DNA of 64,000 nt from Actinomycetospora straminea (GCF_028737255.1 NZ_JAQZAN010000010.1:149544-213543); one strand, 5' to 3'; shown: positions 18,522 to 28,801, counted from the stretch's first letter. Program-made: numbers and translations. Notes: generated by a model not told the origin, from the sequence alone.

Positions 18522-19699
18522 GTGCGGTACACCGATGTCGCGATCCCCCTCGGCGCCGCCTGGTCCTCGCCGTTCGCGAAGTGGCAGGGCACGCTCGCGG
18601 AGACGTCCAGCCTCGACCTGGCCGCGGCGGTCACCGGGCGCGCCCTCGCCGATCGGGGTCTGTCGCCCGACGAGTTCGACGGTCTCGTGCTGGGCTGGAC
18701 CGTGCCGCAGCCCGACATCTTCTACGGCGCGCCGAGCCTGGCCGCCCGCCTCGGGCTGTCGGGGGTGACGGGGCCGATGGTGAGCCAGGCGTGCGCGACG
18801 TCGGTGGCGGCGCTGCACGCCGCGGCGGGCGCCGTCGAGGGCGGGGACGGGCCCCAGCTGGTGGTGGCCGCCGACCGCACGAGCAACGGCCCGACGCTGG
18901 CGTGGCCGGCGCCGTCACGGCCGGGCGGTGCCCCGCGCACCGAGCACTGGGTGCTCGACAGCTTCGCCCGCGACCCCGGGACGGGCCAGGGCATGCTCGC
19001 CACCGGGGAGGCGGTCGCCGCGGAGTCCGGGTTCACCCGCGGCGAGGCGGACGCGGTGGCGGTGCTGCGCAGCGAGCAGTACGCCTCGGCGCTGGCCGAC
19101 GACCGCGCCTTCCAGCGTCGCTACACGGTGCCGGTGTCGATCCCGGGTGCGAAGCGCTCGGTGGAGCTCGACGCCGACGAGGGCGTGCGGCCGGTCGACG
19201 CGGGGACCGCCGGCGCGCTCCCGCCGGCGACGCCCGGGGGCATCCACACCTTCGCCGCGCAGACCCACCCCGCCGACGGCGCGGCGGGCGCGGTGGTCAC
19301 CACCACCGAGCGGGCCCGCGCGCTCGGCGACGGTGTGGTCCGCCTGCTGGCGAGCGGGTTCGCCCGCGTCGCGCCCGCCCGGATGCCGCAGGCCCCGGTG
19401 CCGGCCGCCCGCGCGGCGCTGGCCGCGGCCGGGCTGGACTTCGCCGATCTGCAGGCCGTCACCACCCACGACCCGTTCGCCGTCAACGACCTGTACTTCG
19501 CCCGGGAGACCGGGATCGCGCTCGAGGCCGTGAACGTCCGGGGCTGCAGCCTCGTCTTCGGCCACCCGCAGGGTCCCACCGGACTGCGCTCGATCGCCGA
19601 GCTGATCGAGACCCTGCGTGACCGCGGCGGTGGTCGCGGCCTGTTCACCGGTTGCGCCGCGGGCGACACCGGTGCCGCGATCGTCGTGGAGGTCGACGC

Positions 19700-19703
<4 letters not shown>
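18522..19703 (+). CDS. Thiolase-family acyltransferase
   Basis: A 393-residue protein with the thiolase catalytic set: acylation Cys in SQACATSVAAL (about residue 90), His in GHPQGPTG (normally GHPxGATG), and the second Cys in GCAAGDTGAA. The usual NEAFA segment reads HDPFAVND, a departure from biosynthetic acetoacetyl-CoA thiolases and more like divergent degradative members. The start is GTG 18522 after TGGAGGGAG. It would cleave a beta-ketoacyl-CoA with CoA. It overlaps the CoA ligase gene by ATGA. With the upstream carboxylase-like genes this suggests cleavage of an aroylacetyl-CoA (inference). Confidence 0.88.
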
Positions 19704-21484
<1,781 letters not shown>

Positions 21485-21490
21485 GCAATG

Positions 21491-21529
21491 TTCTACAACA
21501 CTACCGCGTGCGTTACGTCTTCTGTAGAA
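21491..21529. promoter_or_regulatory. Inverted repeat in ferredoxin promoter
   Basis: TTCTACA at 21491-21497 and TGTAGAA at 21523-21529 form a perfect 7-bp inverted repeat, 25 bp apart, in an AT-rich island between the ligase stop and fdxA. Each arm is itself part of a near-palindrome (TGTTCTACAACA and TTCTGTAGAA). TAGAAT at 21525-21530 could be a -10 element. It may be a dimeric repressor operator. Confidence 0.45.
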
Positions 21530-21567
21530 TGATGGGCGTTCCCGCAGCTCACCCGCAAGGACCCGCC

Positions 21568-21912
21568 ATGCCGTTCGTCATCGCCGAGGCCTGCATCGAC
21601 GTCACCGACAAGTCCTGCATGGAGGAGTGCCCCGTCGACTGCATCTACGAGGGCGTCCGCAAGCTCTACATCAACCCCTTCGAGTGCATCGACTGCGGCG
21701 CCTGCGAGCCGGCCTGCCCCGTCGAGGCGATCACCGAGGACCGGAACGTCGAGGAGGGCAGCGAGGTCTTCGTCGACGACAACGCCGCGTTCTTCACCTC
21801 GGTCCTTCCCGGCCGCGACGAGCCGGTCGGCGAGCAGCCGGGCGGAGCCGGCGGCGTCGGCGGACTCGGCACCGACACCCCGCTCGTCGCGAGCTACCCG
21901 CGGAGCGCGTAG
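21568..21912 (+). CDS. fdxA: 7Fe ferredoxin, FdxA type
   Basis: A 114-residue ferredoxin. The first cluster region is VTDKSCMEECPVDCIYEG, where the middle cysteine spacing makes a [3Fe-4S] site; the second is CIDCGACEPACPVEAI for the [4Fe-4S] cluster. A DNAAFFTSVLPGR segment typical of the actinobacterial FdxA family follows, then a Gly-rich tail. It carries electrons to cytoplasmic oxidoreductases such as P450s. It has its own promoter region and is probably independent of the preceding operon. Confidence 0.93.
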   Translation: MPFVIAEACIDVTDKSCMEECPVDCIYEGVRKLYINPFECIDCGACEPACPVEAITEDRNVEEGSEVFVDDNAAFFTSVLPGRDEPVGEQPGGAGGVGGLGTDTPLVASYPRSA

Positions 21913-22148
21913 AGCGAGGAGCCGCCGGAAGGCCCGCCGCCGGACCGGTCGTAGCGGTCGCGGGACCGTGACAGGCGCGACAAGTCGTCACCGAGGACGT
22001 GCGCGACGACGTCCCTGACCAGCCAGGGCCCGCACACCGTGGGTCGGTGCCAGTCGTCGGGGGTCAGGACGCGCAGCAGCTCGAGGAACCGGGCGCGATC
22101 CCGCCGCAGCGCCGGGCGTGCATCGATCGCCGGGCCCCGCGCGTCCAC
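21894..22148 (-). pseudogene. Truncated maleylpyruvate isomerase-fold (TIGR03083-like) fragment
   Basis: 84 residues from a GTG at 22148 give the N-terminal part of a mycothiol-dependent maleylpyruvate isomerase-type domain: ARFLELLRVLTPDDWHRPTVCGPWLVRDVVAHVLGDDLSRLSRSRD. Full-length members have about 200 residues; here the frame ends after a Gly/Ser-rich stretch that runs into the end of fdxA. The helical bundle and C-terminal domain are missing, so it is most likely a remnant cut when the ferredoxin region was joined. Confidence 0.6.
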
Positions 22149-22197
22149 GACGTGATCGTGCCCCGTCCTCGCGCCCTCGCGCGGCCGCCTGGGCGGC

Positions 22198-23445
22198 TCA
22201 GGTCGACGGACGTCGCTGGATCCGCGCGTCGAGCCACCCGATCATCCGGGTGGCGGTGAGGCGGCGGCCGAGGGGCTGGCAGTGCAGGTTCGCCCCGTCC
22301 GCGCGGGTGAAGCGCAGGACCTCGCGGGGTGACGTGAGGAGGTCGGCGAGCTCGTCGGACTGGCCGGGCCAGAACTGTTCGTCGTCCGGCGAGGTGATCA
22401 GCAAGGGCGTGCGGATGTCGGCGGCGACGTCGCGGAGCTGGTAGGTGCGGACCGCGGTGAACAGGTCGTAGGGGTCGTCGACGCCGTAGGGCCGGGCGCG
22501 GAACGCGAACTCCCGGGCCGCGGCGGGGTCGCCGCCGACCTCGGCCATGTACCGGTCGAAGGTGGCCTTGTCGCCGGCGTCGAGCAGGGCGGTCATCGGC
22601 GGCGGCAGGTGGCCCATCCACGACGTGGAGACGTCGACGACGCCGGGATCGGCGACGGCGGCGACGAAGCGGTGCTCGGCGGACAGCGCCCGGGGCAGCC
22701 AGTACCCGGCCTGGCTGATGCCGTAGGCGGTGAGCGCGGCGGGATCGACGTCGGCCCGTGCGACCAGGGCGTCGACGACCGGGGTGAGCACCGCCTCCCA
22801 GTCGGGGCGGAACGGGATGCCCCGCTCGAAGAGCAGGCTCTGCTGCCCCGGGCCGTCGTAGACCACGGCGTTCCAGCCGTGGGCGAGGGCCTCGGCGGCT
22901 CCCGCCGACCACAGCCCGGTGAGCGCGCCGTCGCTGCCGTTGGTCATGACGAGGGTGGGCCGCGGCGTCCCGCTCGCGTCGGGGCGCAACAGCCACGCCG
23001 GCAGGGTGGTGTCCTCGTACGGGACCTCCAGGCGCACGTGCCGTCCGGACGACGCGTCGATCATGGCCTCCCAGCAGCGCCGCGACTCCCGGAACGTGGG
23101 GAGCAGCGCGGCGTCGGCCCGGTCGGGAGGCAGGCCGTCGATCGCCCCCATGGCCCGGGACCAGGCCGAGGAGGCCGCCAGGTAGGCCCACGCCGCCGTG
23201 GCGAGGTCGGCGGGATCGGTGGCGGAGGCCTCGGCGAGGGCGGCGAGCTCGCGTCCCCGGTCGGACCAGGCGGTGAACCAGCTCTCGCGATCGCCGTCGA
23301 CGATGCGGGCGGCGGTCGCGAGCCACAGTCCGACGTCGCCGACGCCGTAGGCGGCGGCGCCGAGGGCGTCGCGGAACTCGAAGTCGAAGTCCGGGTCGGC
23401 GAAGAAGGGGGCGACGACTCCGTCGCGGGAGGCCGGGGCGGTCAT
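22198..23445 (-). CDS. Alpha/beta hydrolase, FrsA/dipeptidyl-peptidase-like
   Basis: A 415-residue protein with a long N-terminal helical cap region (about 150 residues, with WFTAWSDRGRELAALA) followed by the hydrolase core: PTLVMTNGSDG, nucleophile GISQAGYWLPRAL (Ser), acid in LLITSPDDEQFWPGQS, His in GANLHCQPLGRR. This arrangement resembles FrsA/2,6-dihydroxypseudooxynicotine hydrolase-type C-C or ester hydrolases. The start is the ATG at 23445. It follows the decayed cupin on the same strand. Substrate unknown. Confidence 0.82.
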   Translation of the reverse strand: MTAPASRDGVVAPFFADPDFDFEFRDALGAAAYGVGDVGLWLATAARIVDGDRESWFTAWSDRGRELAALAEASATDPADLATAAWAYLAASSAWSRAMGAIDGLPPDRADAALLPTFRESRRCWEAMIDASSGRHVRLEVPYEDTTLPAWLLRPDASGTPRPTLVMTNGSDGALTGLWSAGAAEALAHGWNAVVYDGPGQQSLLFERGIPFRPDWEAVLTPVVDALVARADVDPAALTAYGISQAGYWLPRALSAEHRFVAAVADPGVVDVSTSWMGHLPPPMTALLDAGDKATFDRYMAEVGGDPAAAREFAFRARPYGVDDPYDLFTAVRTYQLRDVAADIRTPLLITSPDDEQFWPGQSDELADLLTSPREVLRFTRADGANLHCQPLGRRLTATRMIGWLDARIQRRPST

Positions 23446-23521
23446 GGAGCCTGTCCTTCGGTGGGGCGGAGGGCGTGACGGAGGCGGCACGGCAGCGGGA
23501 GTCGGTCCGGCCGCCGGCCCA

Positions 23522-23720
23522 TCAGGGCGACGCGCACACGGCGACGAGGACGAGGGCCTCCGCGCCGGCTCGGAGGTGTCGGGACGAGTCCACGGTCACC
23601 CCGATGAACTGCCCCGGGCTCGACGGGCGTCTCGTCCCCCTCCACGACCGACCACCCGCTCCCGTCGAGGATCGCGTAGGCGTTCTCGGCGTGGTCGTCC
23701 CGGTGGTCGTGGAGGGTCAC
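23522..23720 (-). pseudogene. Decayed duplicate of the 2913-3257 cupin gene
   Basis: The minus strand reads VTLHDHRDDHAENAYAILDG, then SGWSVVEGDETPVEPG, which aligns with HDHRDDGAEDAYAVLRG and its continuation in the intact cupin. Two lesions are visible. About 50 codons after the start codon are missing, so the GTG joins almost directly to the HDHRDD motif. One extra base near 23612-23620 shifts the frame; correcting it restores QFIGVTVDSSRHLRAGAEALVLVAVCASP and a stop at the homologous place. Non-coding bases upstream of the start (GAACCTACG) also match, so this is a real duplication. Confidence 0.82.
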
Positions 23721-23821
23721 GGGCAGAACCTACGGGGCCTGCCCGGGCGTGTGGCGTGATCCGTCGCGAGCCCGCGGGCGAGGAGCCGGCCGAGCACCTC
23801 GTCCGGCCCCTCGCGCCGTTC

Positions 23822-24214
23822 TCAGGTCGTGACCTGGCGGCGGGCGTCGGACGTGTCGTGCAGGTTGGTCATCTGCACGAAACGGCCGTCGGCGACCCGG
23901 TAGATCGCGTACTCGACGATCTCGAAGGAGGCGCCGGTCGGGACTATGCCGCGCCACTCCGCGACCGGGGTCCCGGTGTTGACGACGCGCGCGGCGATGC
24001 GGTCGCCGTCGACGAGCAGCTCGGTGACCTCCCAGTGGAAGTCCGGGACGGCGTCGACGATGCGCCGCATGTCGGCGACGACGTCGTCGCGTGTCCCCGG
24101 CTCGCCGTTGAGCACGACGTCGTCGGCGACGAAGCGGTCCATCTCGTCGAGGCGGTGCGCGTCGAGGGTCGCGACGTAGCGCCGGTAGAACGCGCGCAGA
24201 TCCTCATCGGTCAT
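23822..24214 (-). CDS. SnoaL-like/NTF2-fold protein
   Basis: A 130-residue protein of the SnoaL-like polyketide cyclase/ester cyclase family: [29 protein letters not shown], then [26 protein letters not shown], then [20 protein letters not shown]. The fold is a cone-shaped alpha+beta barrel used by cyclases and many uncharacterised enzymes. The ATG at 24214 follows the SDR stop by 9 bp with GAGGAG between them, so the two are one operon. Confidence 0.85.
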   Translation of the reverse strand: MTDEDLRAFYRRYVATLDAHRLDEMDRFVADDVVLNGEPGTRDDVVADMRRIVDAVPDFHWEVTELLVDGDRIAARVVNTGTPVAEWRGIVPTGASFEIVEYAIYRVADGRFVQMTNLHDTSDARRQVTT

Positions 24215-24223
24215 CGTCGCTCC

Positions 24224-24904
24224 TCACCACTCGATCCGGCCGCGCCGGTCGTGGAACTCGCCGGTCGGACCGTCCGGGCCGAGCAGGGCCAGGGCGACCG
24301 TCGCGTCGGTGCCCTCGGTGACGGTCTGGTGGCCGCAGTGGGCGTTGAGGTCGGTCGCCGTGTAACCCGGGTCGGAGGCGTTGATCCGCATCTCGGGGAG
24401 GTTCTTCGCGTACTGCACCGTCAGCGCGATGACGGCGGCCTTCGAGCTGGCGTAGGGGACCATCAGCCCGTGGAAGGAGTCGTCCTGCGGGTCGAGCATG
24501 GCCCGGGGGAAGCCCAGTCCCGAGGCGACGTTGACGATCACCGGCCGCGAGGAGCGCCGCAGCAGGGGCAGGGCGGCCTGGGTGAGCCGGACGACGCCGA
24601 AGACGTTGGTCTCGAACGCCGCGCGCATCGCCGCGACGTCGAGGTCGTCGAGGGTCCACGACGGGCCGACGACCGCGGCGTTGTTGACCAGGACGTCGAG
24701 CTCGGGCAGCGCGGCGACCGCCTTCTCGACGCTGTCCTGGTCGGTGACGTCGAGCTGCAGCGGGACGGCGCCGAGCTCGCGGGCGGCGTCCGCGGTCCGC
24801 AGGTCCCGCACCCCCGCGTGGACGGTGTGTCCCGCGGCGATCAGCCGGCGGGTGGTCTCCAGACCGAGGCCCTTGTTGGCCCCGGTCACCAGTGTCGTGG
24901 TCAT
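24224..24904 (-). CDS. Short-chain dehydrogenase/reductase
   Basis: A 226-residue classical SDR: cofactor loop TGANKGLG at the N-terminus, LDVLVNNAAVVG, catalytic Ser in IVNVASGLG, and YASSK (Tyr-xxx-Lys). It is a cytoplasmic NAD(P)-dependent oxidoreductase; the Arg after VHAGVR hints at NADP, weakly. It is the first gene of an SDR-SnoaL operon and divergent from an XRE regulator, a pairing common in actinobacteria where the regulator controls the reductase. Confidence 0.92.
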   Translation of the reverse strand: MTTTLVTGANKGLGLETTRRLIAAGHTVHAGVRDLRTADAARELGAVPLQLDVTDQDSVEKAVAALPELDVLVNNAAVVGPSWTLDDLDVAAMRAAFETNVFGVVRLTQAALPLLRRSSRPVIVNVASGLGFPRAMLDPQDDSFHGLMVPYASSKAAVIALTVQYAKNLPEMRINASDPGYTATDLNAHCGHQTVTEGTDATVALALLGPDGPTGEFHDRRGRIEW

Positions 24905-24996
24905 GTCGCCACCGTGCGCCCGCGCCGGGCCGGCCGGCAGGCACTGCTCGACGGTGGGACCAGCAGTACCACCCGCGCCGCCGATCGCCGGGCACC

Positions 24997-25839
24997 ATGG
25001 ATCCCGTGGACGAGTTCGCGGAGATCCTGCGGGCCTGGCGGGACCGGGTCCGTCCCGAGGACGTCGGCCTCGCCCCTGGGCCGAACCGCCGCACGCCCGG
25101 CCTGCGCCGCGAGGAACTGGCCCACATCGCCGGGGTGAGCGTCGACTACGTGGTCCGCCTCGAGCAGGGCCGCGCCCGCCACCCCTCGCCGCAGCTGCTC
25201 ACCTCCCTGGCCCGCGCCCTGCGCCTGACCGACGCCGAGCGCGACCACCTGTTCCGCGTCGCCGGCGCGGCCGTGCCGTCGGCCGGACACGTGCCGCGGC
25301 ACGTGACGCCGACCGCGCAGCGCATGGTCGACCGGTTCCGCAACGCCCCGGTGGCCGTCGCCGTGCACACCGCGATCTACGAGCTGGTGCTCTGGAACCC
25401 TCTCTGGGCGGCCCTGTTCGGCGACCCGTCCACCCAGAGCAGGCTCGAGCGCAACGTCGCCTGGCGGTACTTCCAGGGCTCCATCCCGGTCACCCACACC
25501 CTCGAGGACGACGAGGCCTACGCCTGCGACCTCGTCGGCCACCTGCGCGCCGCGACCGGCCGCTACCCCGACGACCCCGAGCTCCCCCAGCTCATCGAGC
25601 GCCTGCTCGAGGCCTCCCCCGACTTCGCCCGACGCTGGCGGGCCGGCACGGTCGGGGAGCTGCGGACCAGCCGCAAGACCCTGCACACCGCCGTCGGCGA
25701 CATCGTCGTGGACTGCGACACCTTCACCGGCGGCCCGGGCGACCAGACGATCGTGGTCATGACCGCCGCCCCGGGCTCCGAGGACGAACAGAAGCTCGAC
25801 CTGCTGCGGGTCATCGGGCTCCAGCAGCTGCAGAGCTGA
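24997..25839 (+). CDS. XRE-family regulator with MmyB-like ligand domain
   Basis: A 280-residue protein. The N-terminal helix-turn-helix reads RRTPGLRREELAHIAGVSVDYVVRLEQGRARHPSPQLL (about residues 28-66). The rest is the MmyB-like domain (LVLWNPLWAALFGDPS, NVAWRYFQ, and DCDTFTGGPGDQTIVVMTAAPGS), a PAS-like pocket thought to bind a lipid or small ligand. The start ATG at 24997 gives MDPVDEFAEILRAWRDRV. It is divergent from the SDR operon with 92 bp between and is its likely regulator. Confidence 0.92.
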   Translation: MDPVDEFAEILRAWRDRVRPEDVGLAPGPNRRTPGLRREELAHIAGVSVDYVVRLEQGRARHPSPQLLTSLARALRLTDAERDHLFRVAGAAVPSAGHVPRHVTPTAQRMVDRFRNAPVAVAVHTAIYELVLWNPLWAALFGDPSTQSRLERNVAWRYFQGSIPVTHTLEDDEAYACDLVGHLRAATGRYPDDPELPQLIERLLEASPDFARRWRAGTVGELRTSRKTLHTAVGDIVVDCDTFTGGPGDQTIVVMTAAPGSEDEQKLDLLRVIGLQQLQS

Positions 25840-25956
25840 CGCCGAGACACCCTCGACCGAAGCGCGCGGGGCGAGGCGCTGATCGACGTGCCGGCGGCGA
25901 GCGGACCGGTCGGTCGACCGATGACGCCGCGCCACGCGTCGCGGCACGCTGGCGTC

Positions 25957-26049
25957 GTGAGCACCTCGCAGGCCCCGGTCGGGGTCGCCCTCGAGAGTCC
26001 GGCGGGTCGACGGGTCGTGGTCGCCGAGCGGCGGGGCGACGAGCGATGA
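25957..26049 (+). CDS. Possible 30-residue ORF coupled to the DUF1275 gene
   Basis: A GTG at 25957 opens a 30-residue frame (VSTSQAPVGVALESP...) whose TGA overlaps the ATG of the DUF1275 gene in an ATGA junction. No ribosome site was seen and nothing is recognisable. The overlap is the only argument for it; it may be chance. Confidence 0.25.
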   Translation: MSTSQAPVGVALESPAGRRVVVAERRGDER

Positions 26050-26786
26050 CGCCCGAGCAGCCCGCGACCGGTACCGACCGGGAGGGCTCGCTCTGGCGCG
26101 GAGCCGCCCACGGCCCCCTGCCCGCGCTGCTGTTGCTGCTGACCGTCGGCACGGGCCTGGTCGACGCGGTCAGCGTCCTGGGGCTCGGCCGGGTGTTCGT
26201 GGCCAACATGACCGGCAACGTCGTCTTCCTCGGCTTCGCCGTCGCGGGCGCGCCGGGCTTCGCGCTCGCCGCATCCCTCGCCGCACTCGGCGGCATCCTG
26301 GTCGGCGCGCTCGGTGGCGGCAGGCTCGTCGCCGCCCGGACGTCCGGGCGCGGGCGGCTGCTGCGCGACGCGGTGCTCGTCGAGCTGATCGTCGTGATCG
26401 TCGTCCTGGTGCTCCTCGCACCACTGGACGGCCCGCCCGGTACCGGCACGGCGTCCGTCGTCGCCGGGCTCCTCGCCGCGGCACTCGGGCTGCAGAACGC
26501 CGCGGTGCGCCGGCTCGGTGTGCCCGACCTGACCACCACCGTCCTCACGATGACCCTGACGGGCATCGCCGCCGACGAGCGCTCCGGCGGCCCTCGGGTC
26601 CTGACCCGACGGGTGCTCGCCGTGGTCGCGATGTTCGCCGGCGCCGTCGTCGGGGCCGTCCTGGTCGACCAGGGTCGCCTCGTCTGGGCGCTCAGCCCGG
26701 TGCCGGTCCTGCTCGCCGTCGTCGCGGTCGTCCTCACGGTGACGCTGCGCCGGCCCACCGCCTGGCAGGGCCCCAGCCGTCCTTGA
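26046..26786 (+). CDS. DUF1275 (YoaK-like) membrane protein
   Basis: A 246-residue integral membrane protein with about six hydrophobic segments. The family start is clear: LLLTVGTGLVDAVSVLGLGRVFVANMTGNVVFLGFA, with the conserved MTGN. LQNAAVRRLGVPDLTTTVLTMTLTGIAAD is also a family hallmark. Function is unknown; some members are proposed transporters. The start is the ATG at 26046. Confidence 0.88.
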   Translation: MTPEQPATGTDREGSLWRGAAHGPLPALLLLLTVGTGLVDAVSVLGLGRVFVANMTGNVVFLGFAVAGAPGFALAASLAALGGILVGALGGGRLVAARTSGRGRLLRDAVLVELIVVIVVLVLLAPLDGPPGTGTASVVAGLLAAALGLQNAAVRRLGVPDLTTTVLTMTLTGIAADERSGGPRVLTRRVLAVVAMFAGAVVGAVLVDQGRLVWALSPVPVLLAVVAVVLTVTLRRPTAWQGPSRP

Positions 26787-26828
26787 CTTCACAGCTCTGT
26801 GTACCTACCGTCGACGGCGACTTCACAG
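26785..26828. promoter_or_regulatory. Direct repeats and small palindrome upstream of dehalogenase-like gene
   Basis: GACTTCACAG occurs at 26785-26794 and 26819-26828, 34 bp apart, between the DUF1275 stop and the ATG at 26851. The first copy lies in CACAG-CT-CTGTG (26790-26801), a 5-bp inverted repeat. This looks like a two-site operator. No regulator gene is adjacent. Confidence 0.45.
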
Positions 26829-26850
26829 ATCGGTATAGGAGGCGGTCCGG

Positions 26851-27699
26851 ATGGGCGCGGGGCAGGACGGCACCGGGTGGGTGCTGCCGGAGGCGGTGGA
26901 GACCGACGACGGCGTCGTGCGCTGGGCGCGGCTGGGCGGGCGCGGGGAGCCGATGGTGCTGGTCCACGGCACCCCGTACTCCTCCTACCTCTGGCGCGAC
27001 GTCGCCCCGGCGCTGGCCCGTACGCGCACCGTCTACGTCTTCGACCACCTCGGCTACGGGCAGTCCGACCAGCACGAGGGGCAGGACCTCACCCTCGCCG
27101 CCCAGGCCCGCCGCTTCGCCCGCCTCCTCGAGCACTGGGGACTCGAGGCCCCGAGCGTGGTCGCGAACGACATCGGGGGCGCGATCGTCCTGCGCGCCCA
27201 CCTGCTCGAGGAGGCCCGCTACGGCGACCTCACGATCTTCGACGCCGTCAGCGGCGGGCGGTGGGAGCGTGGTCTGTTCGCGCTGATGCGCGAGAACCCC
27301 GAGGTCTTCGCCGCCCTGCCCGGCTACGCCCACGAGGCCCTCGTCGCGGCCCACCTGCGCAACGCCAGCCACCGCGGCCTGCGCCCCGAGGTGCTCGACA
27401 CCTACCTCGCGCCGTGGCGCGGCGCCGACGGGCAGGCCGCCTACTACCGGCAGTACCGCCAGCTCGCCGAGGCCGACACCCGCCCCTACGAGCCCCTCCT
27501 CGCCGACATCAGCATCCCCGTGCGGCTGCTGTGGGGCCGCCACGACCGGATCCTGCCGCCGGAGTACGGCACGTGGCTGCACGAGCACATCCCGCACGCC
27601 GAGATGCACTGGATCGACGACGCCGGCCACCTGCTCCAGGAGGACGCGCCGGCCCGGCTCGTCGCCCACCTGCTCGCCGACGTCCCGGCGCCGCGCTGA
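26851..27699 (+). CDS. Alpha/beta hydrolase with Asp nucleophile (dehalogenase/epoxide hydrolase-like)
   Basis: A 282-residue protein. LVHGTPYSSYLWRD is the oxyanion segment. The nucleophile elbow reads VVANDIGGAIV, with Asp in place of Ser as in haloalkane dehalogenases, haloacetate dehalogenases and epoxide hydrolases. The acid is in LLWGRHDRILPP and the His in DDAGHLLQED. The ribosome site is TAGGAGG at 26836-26842. The reaction is therefore likely opening of an alkyl-enzyme ester (C-halogen or epoxide), but the substrate is unknown. It stands alone with its own operator-like repeats. Confidence 0.82.
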   Translation: MGAGQDGTGWVLPEAVETDDGVVRWARLGGRGEPMVLVHGTPYSSYLWRDVAPALARTRTVYVFDHLGYGQSDQHEGQDLTLAAQARRFARLLEHWGLEAPSVVANDIGGAIVLRAHLLEEARYGDLTIFDAVSGGRWERGLFALMRENPEVFAALPGYAHEALVAAHLRNASHRGLRPEVLDTYLAPWRGADGQAAYYRQYRQLAEADTRPYEPLLADISIPVRLLWGRHDRILPPEYGTWLHEHIPHAEMHWIDDAGHLLQEDAPARLVAHLLADVPAPR

Positions 27700-27750
27700 G
27701 CGGACCGCCGCGCCTCAGGGTCAGGACCTCGTCGGGGCCTCGTCGGGACC

Positions 27751-27909
27751 TCAGAGCCCCGTCCCGACCTCCACGGCCTTGTTCTTCCTCTTGTCCATCC
27801 CGTCCTCGACCGCACCCCAGGCGAGGACGGCGGCGACGGCGGCCAGCGCCACCGCGAGGGCCTTGACGGCGGGGCCGAGCACTCTGAGGACGAGGCCAAC
27901 GATGATCAC
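27751..27909 (-). CDS. Small single-span membrane protein
   Basis: A 52-residue ORF starting GTG at 27909 (or the adjacent GTG at 27912), preceded by GAGGAG. It has one hydrophobic helix (VLGPAVKALAVALAAVAAVLAWGAV) and then a basic tail (DKRKNKAVEVG). The amino acid pattern, with a clean helix followed by positive charges, and the ribosome site argue that it is translated. Function unknown. It lies downstream of the dehalogenase-like gene, converging with it. Confidence 0.55.
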   Translation of the reverse strand: MIIVGLVLRVLGPAVKALAVALAAVAAVLAWGAVEDGMDKRKNKAVEVGTGL

Positions 27910-28009
27910 CACGGGCTCCTCGGGTCGGGGGGCACGACAATAGCGAGGGGACGCAGCAGCGGGAGCCCGGTCCGGGTCGGACTCGCCGGATCGGGCCCCG
28001 CCCCCGGGC

Positions 28010-28801
28010 TCACCGCGGCACGGCGTCCGGCGGGAGGTCGCTGCTCTGGGCGTTGCCGCCGACCACCGGGGTCAGCGTGACCGTCCACGTCGTGGCCTGC
28101 GTCGAGGACGTGGTGAACGGGAACGTGTCGTCGTAGCGGGTGGCCTGACGGTCGGCGGTGAACCCGCGGATGTCCTCGTTCCACCCCGTGCCCGTGGCGA
28201 AGTAGACCTCGTAGGTGCCGTCGGGCACGTCGGTGACCGTCGCGGTCTCCCCCGCCCGGACGTAGACGCCGCGGACCACCTGCTGCCCGGACGCCAGGGT
28301 GACGTAGGCGTCGGTGCTCCCGCCGTTCTCGGCGGTCAGCTGGCCGCTCCCGGTGCCTCCCCGCTCGACGAGCACCGTGCCGGTCGCGGGGCGCGGTCCC
28401 TTCGGCCCGGGGAGAGCCGGCGTGGTCGGTGCCGGAGCCGCGGTGGTCGCGGCCGGCCCCGGGGGCGACGCGTCGGAGGCCCCGAGTCGGACCAGCCCGA
28501 CCAGGCCGAGGACGACGACGGCCACGGCGATCAGCACGGTGCGCCCCGTCCGGCGGCGCGGCGGCCCGGGGGGCCCGCCAGGAGCCGGTGGCCCTCCGAG
28601 ACCGGCGGGCGGCGGACCCGGGGGGACCGCCGGGGGCGGCGGAAAGGCCGGGTACCCGGCCGGCGGGGTCGCCGGGGCGAACGGCTGCGCGTACGGCGCC
28701 GGCGTCCCCGGGTGGACGCTGCGCGGGGAGGGGACGGGCGGCACCCCGGGGAACGGGCCGTGCCACGGGGTCTGGTCGTGGTGCGTGCGGGGTGTGGTCA
28801 T
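28010..28801 (-). CDS. Proline-rich single-pass membrane protein
   Basis: A 263-residue protein. Residues 1-83 are Pro/Gly-rich (cytoplasmic), RRRTGR precedes a membrane helix (TVLIAVAVVVLGLVGLVRLG, about 86-105), a Pro/Ala/Thr linker follows, and the C-terminal 140 residues form a beta-rich extracytoplasmic domain (STDAYVTLASGQQVVRGVYVRAGETATVTDVPDG... TGTGWNEDIRGFTADRQATRYDD). This architecture is common in actinobacterial cell-envelope proteins. No enzyme motif was seen. Function unknown. It is divergent from the lyase-like gene. Confidence 0.75.
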   Translation of the reverse strand: MTTPRTHHDQTPWHGPFPGVPPVPSPRSVHPGTPAPYAQPFAPATPPAGYPAFPPPPAVPPGPPPAGLGGPPAPGGPPGPPRRRTGRTVLIAVAVVVLGLVGLVRLGASDASPPGPAATTAAPAPTTPALPGPKGPRPATGTVLVERGGTGSGQLTAENGGSTDAYVTLASGQQVVRGVYVRAGETATVTDVPDGTYEVYFATGTGWNEDIRGFTADRQATRYDDTFPFTTSSTQATTWTVTLTPVVGGNAQSSDLPPDAVPR

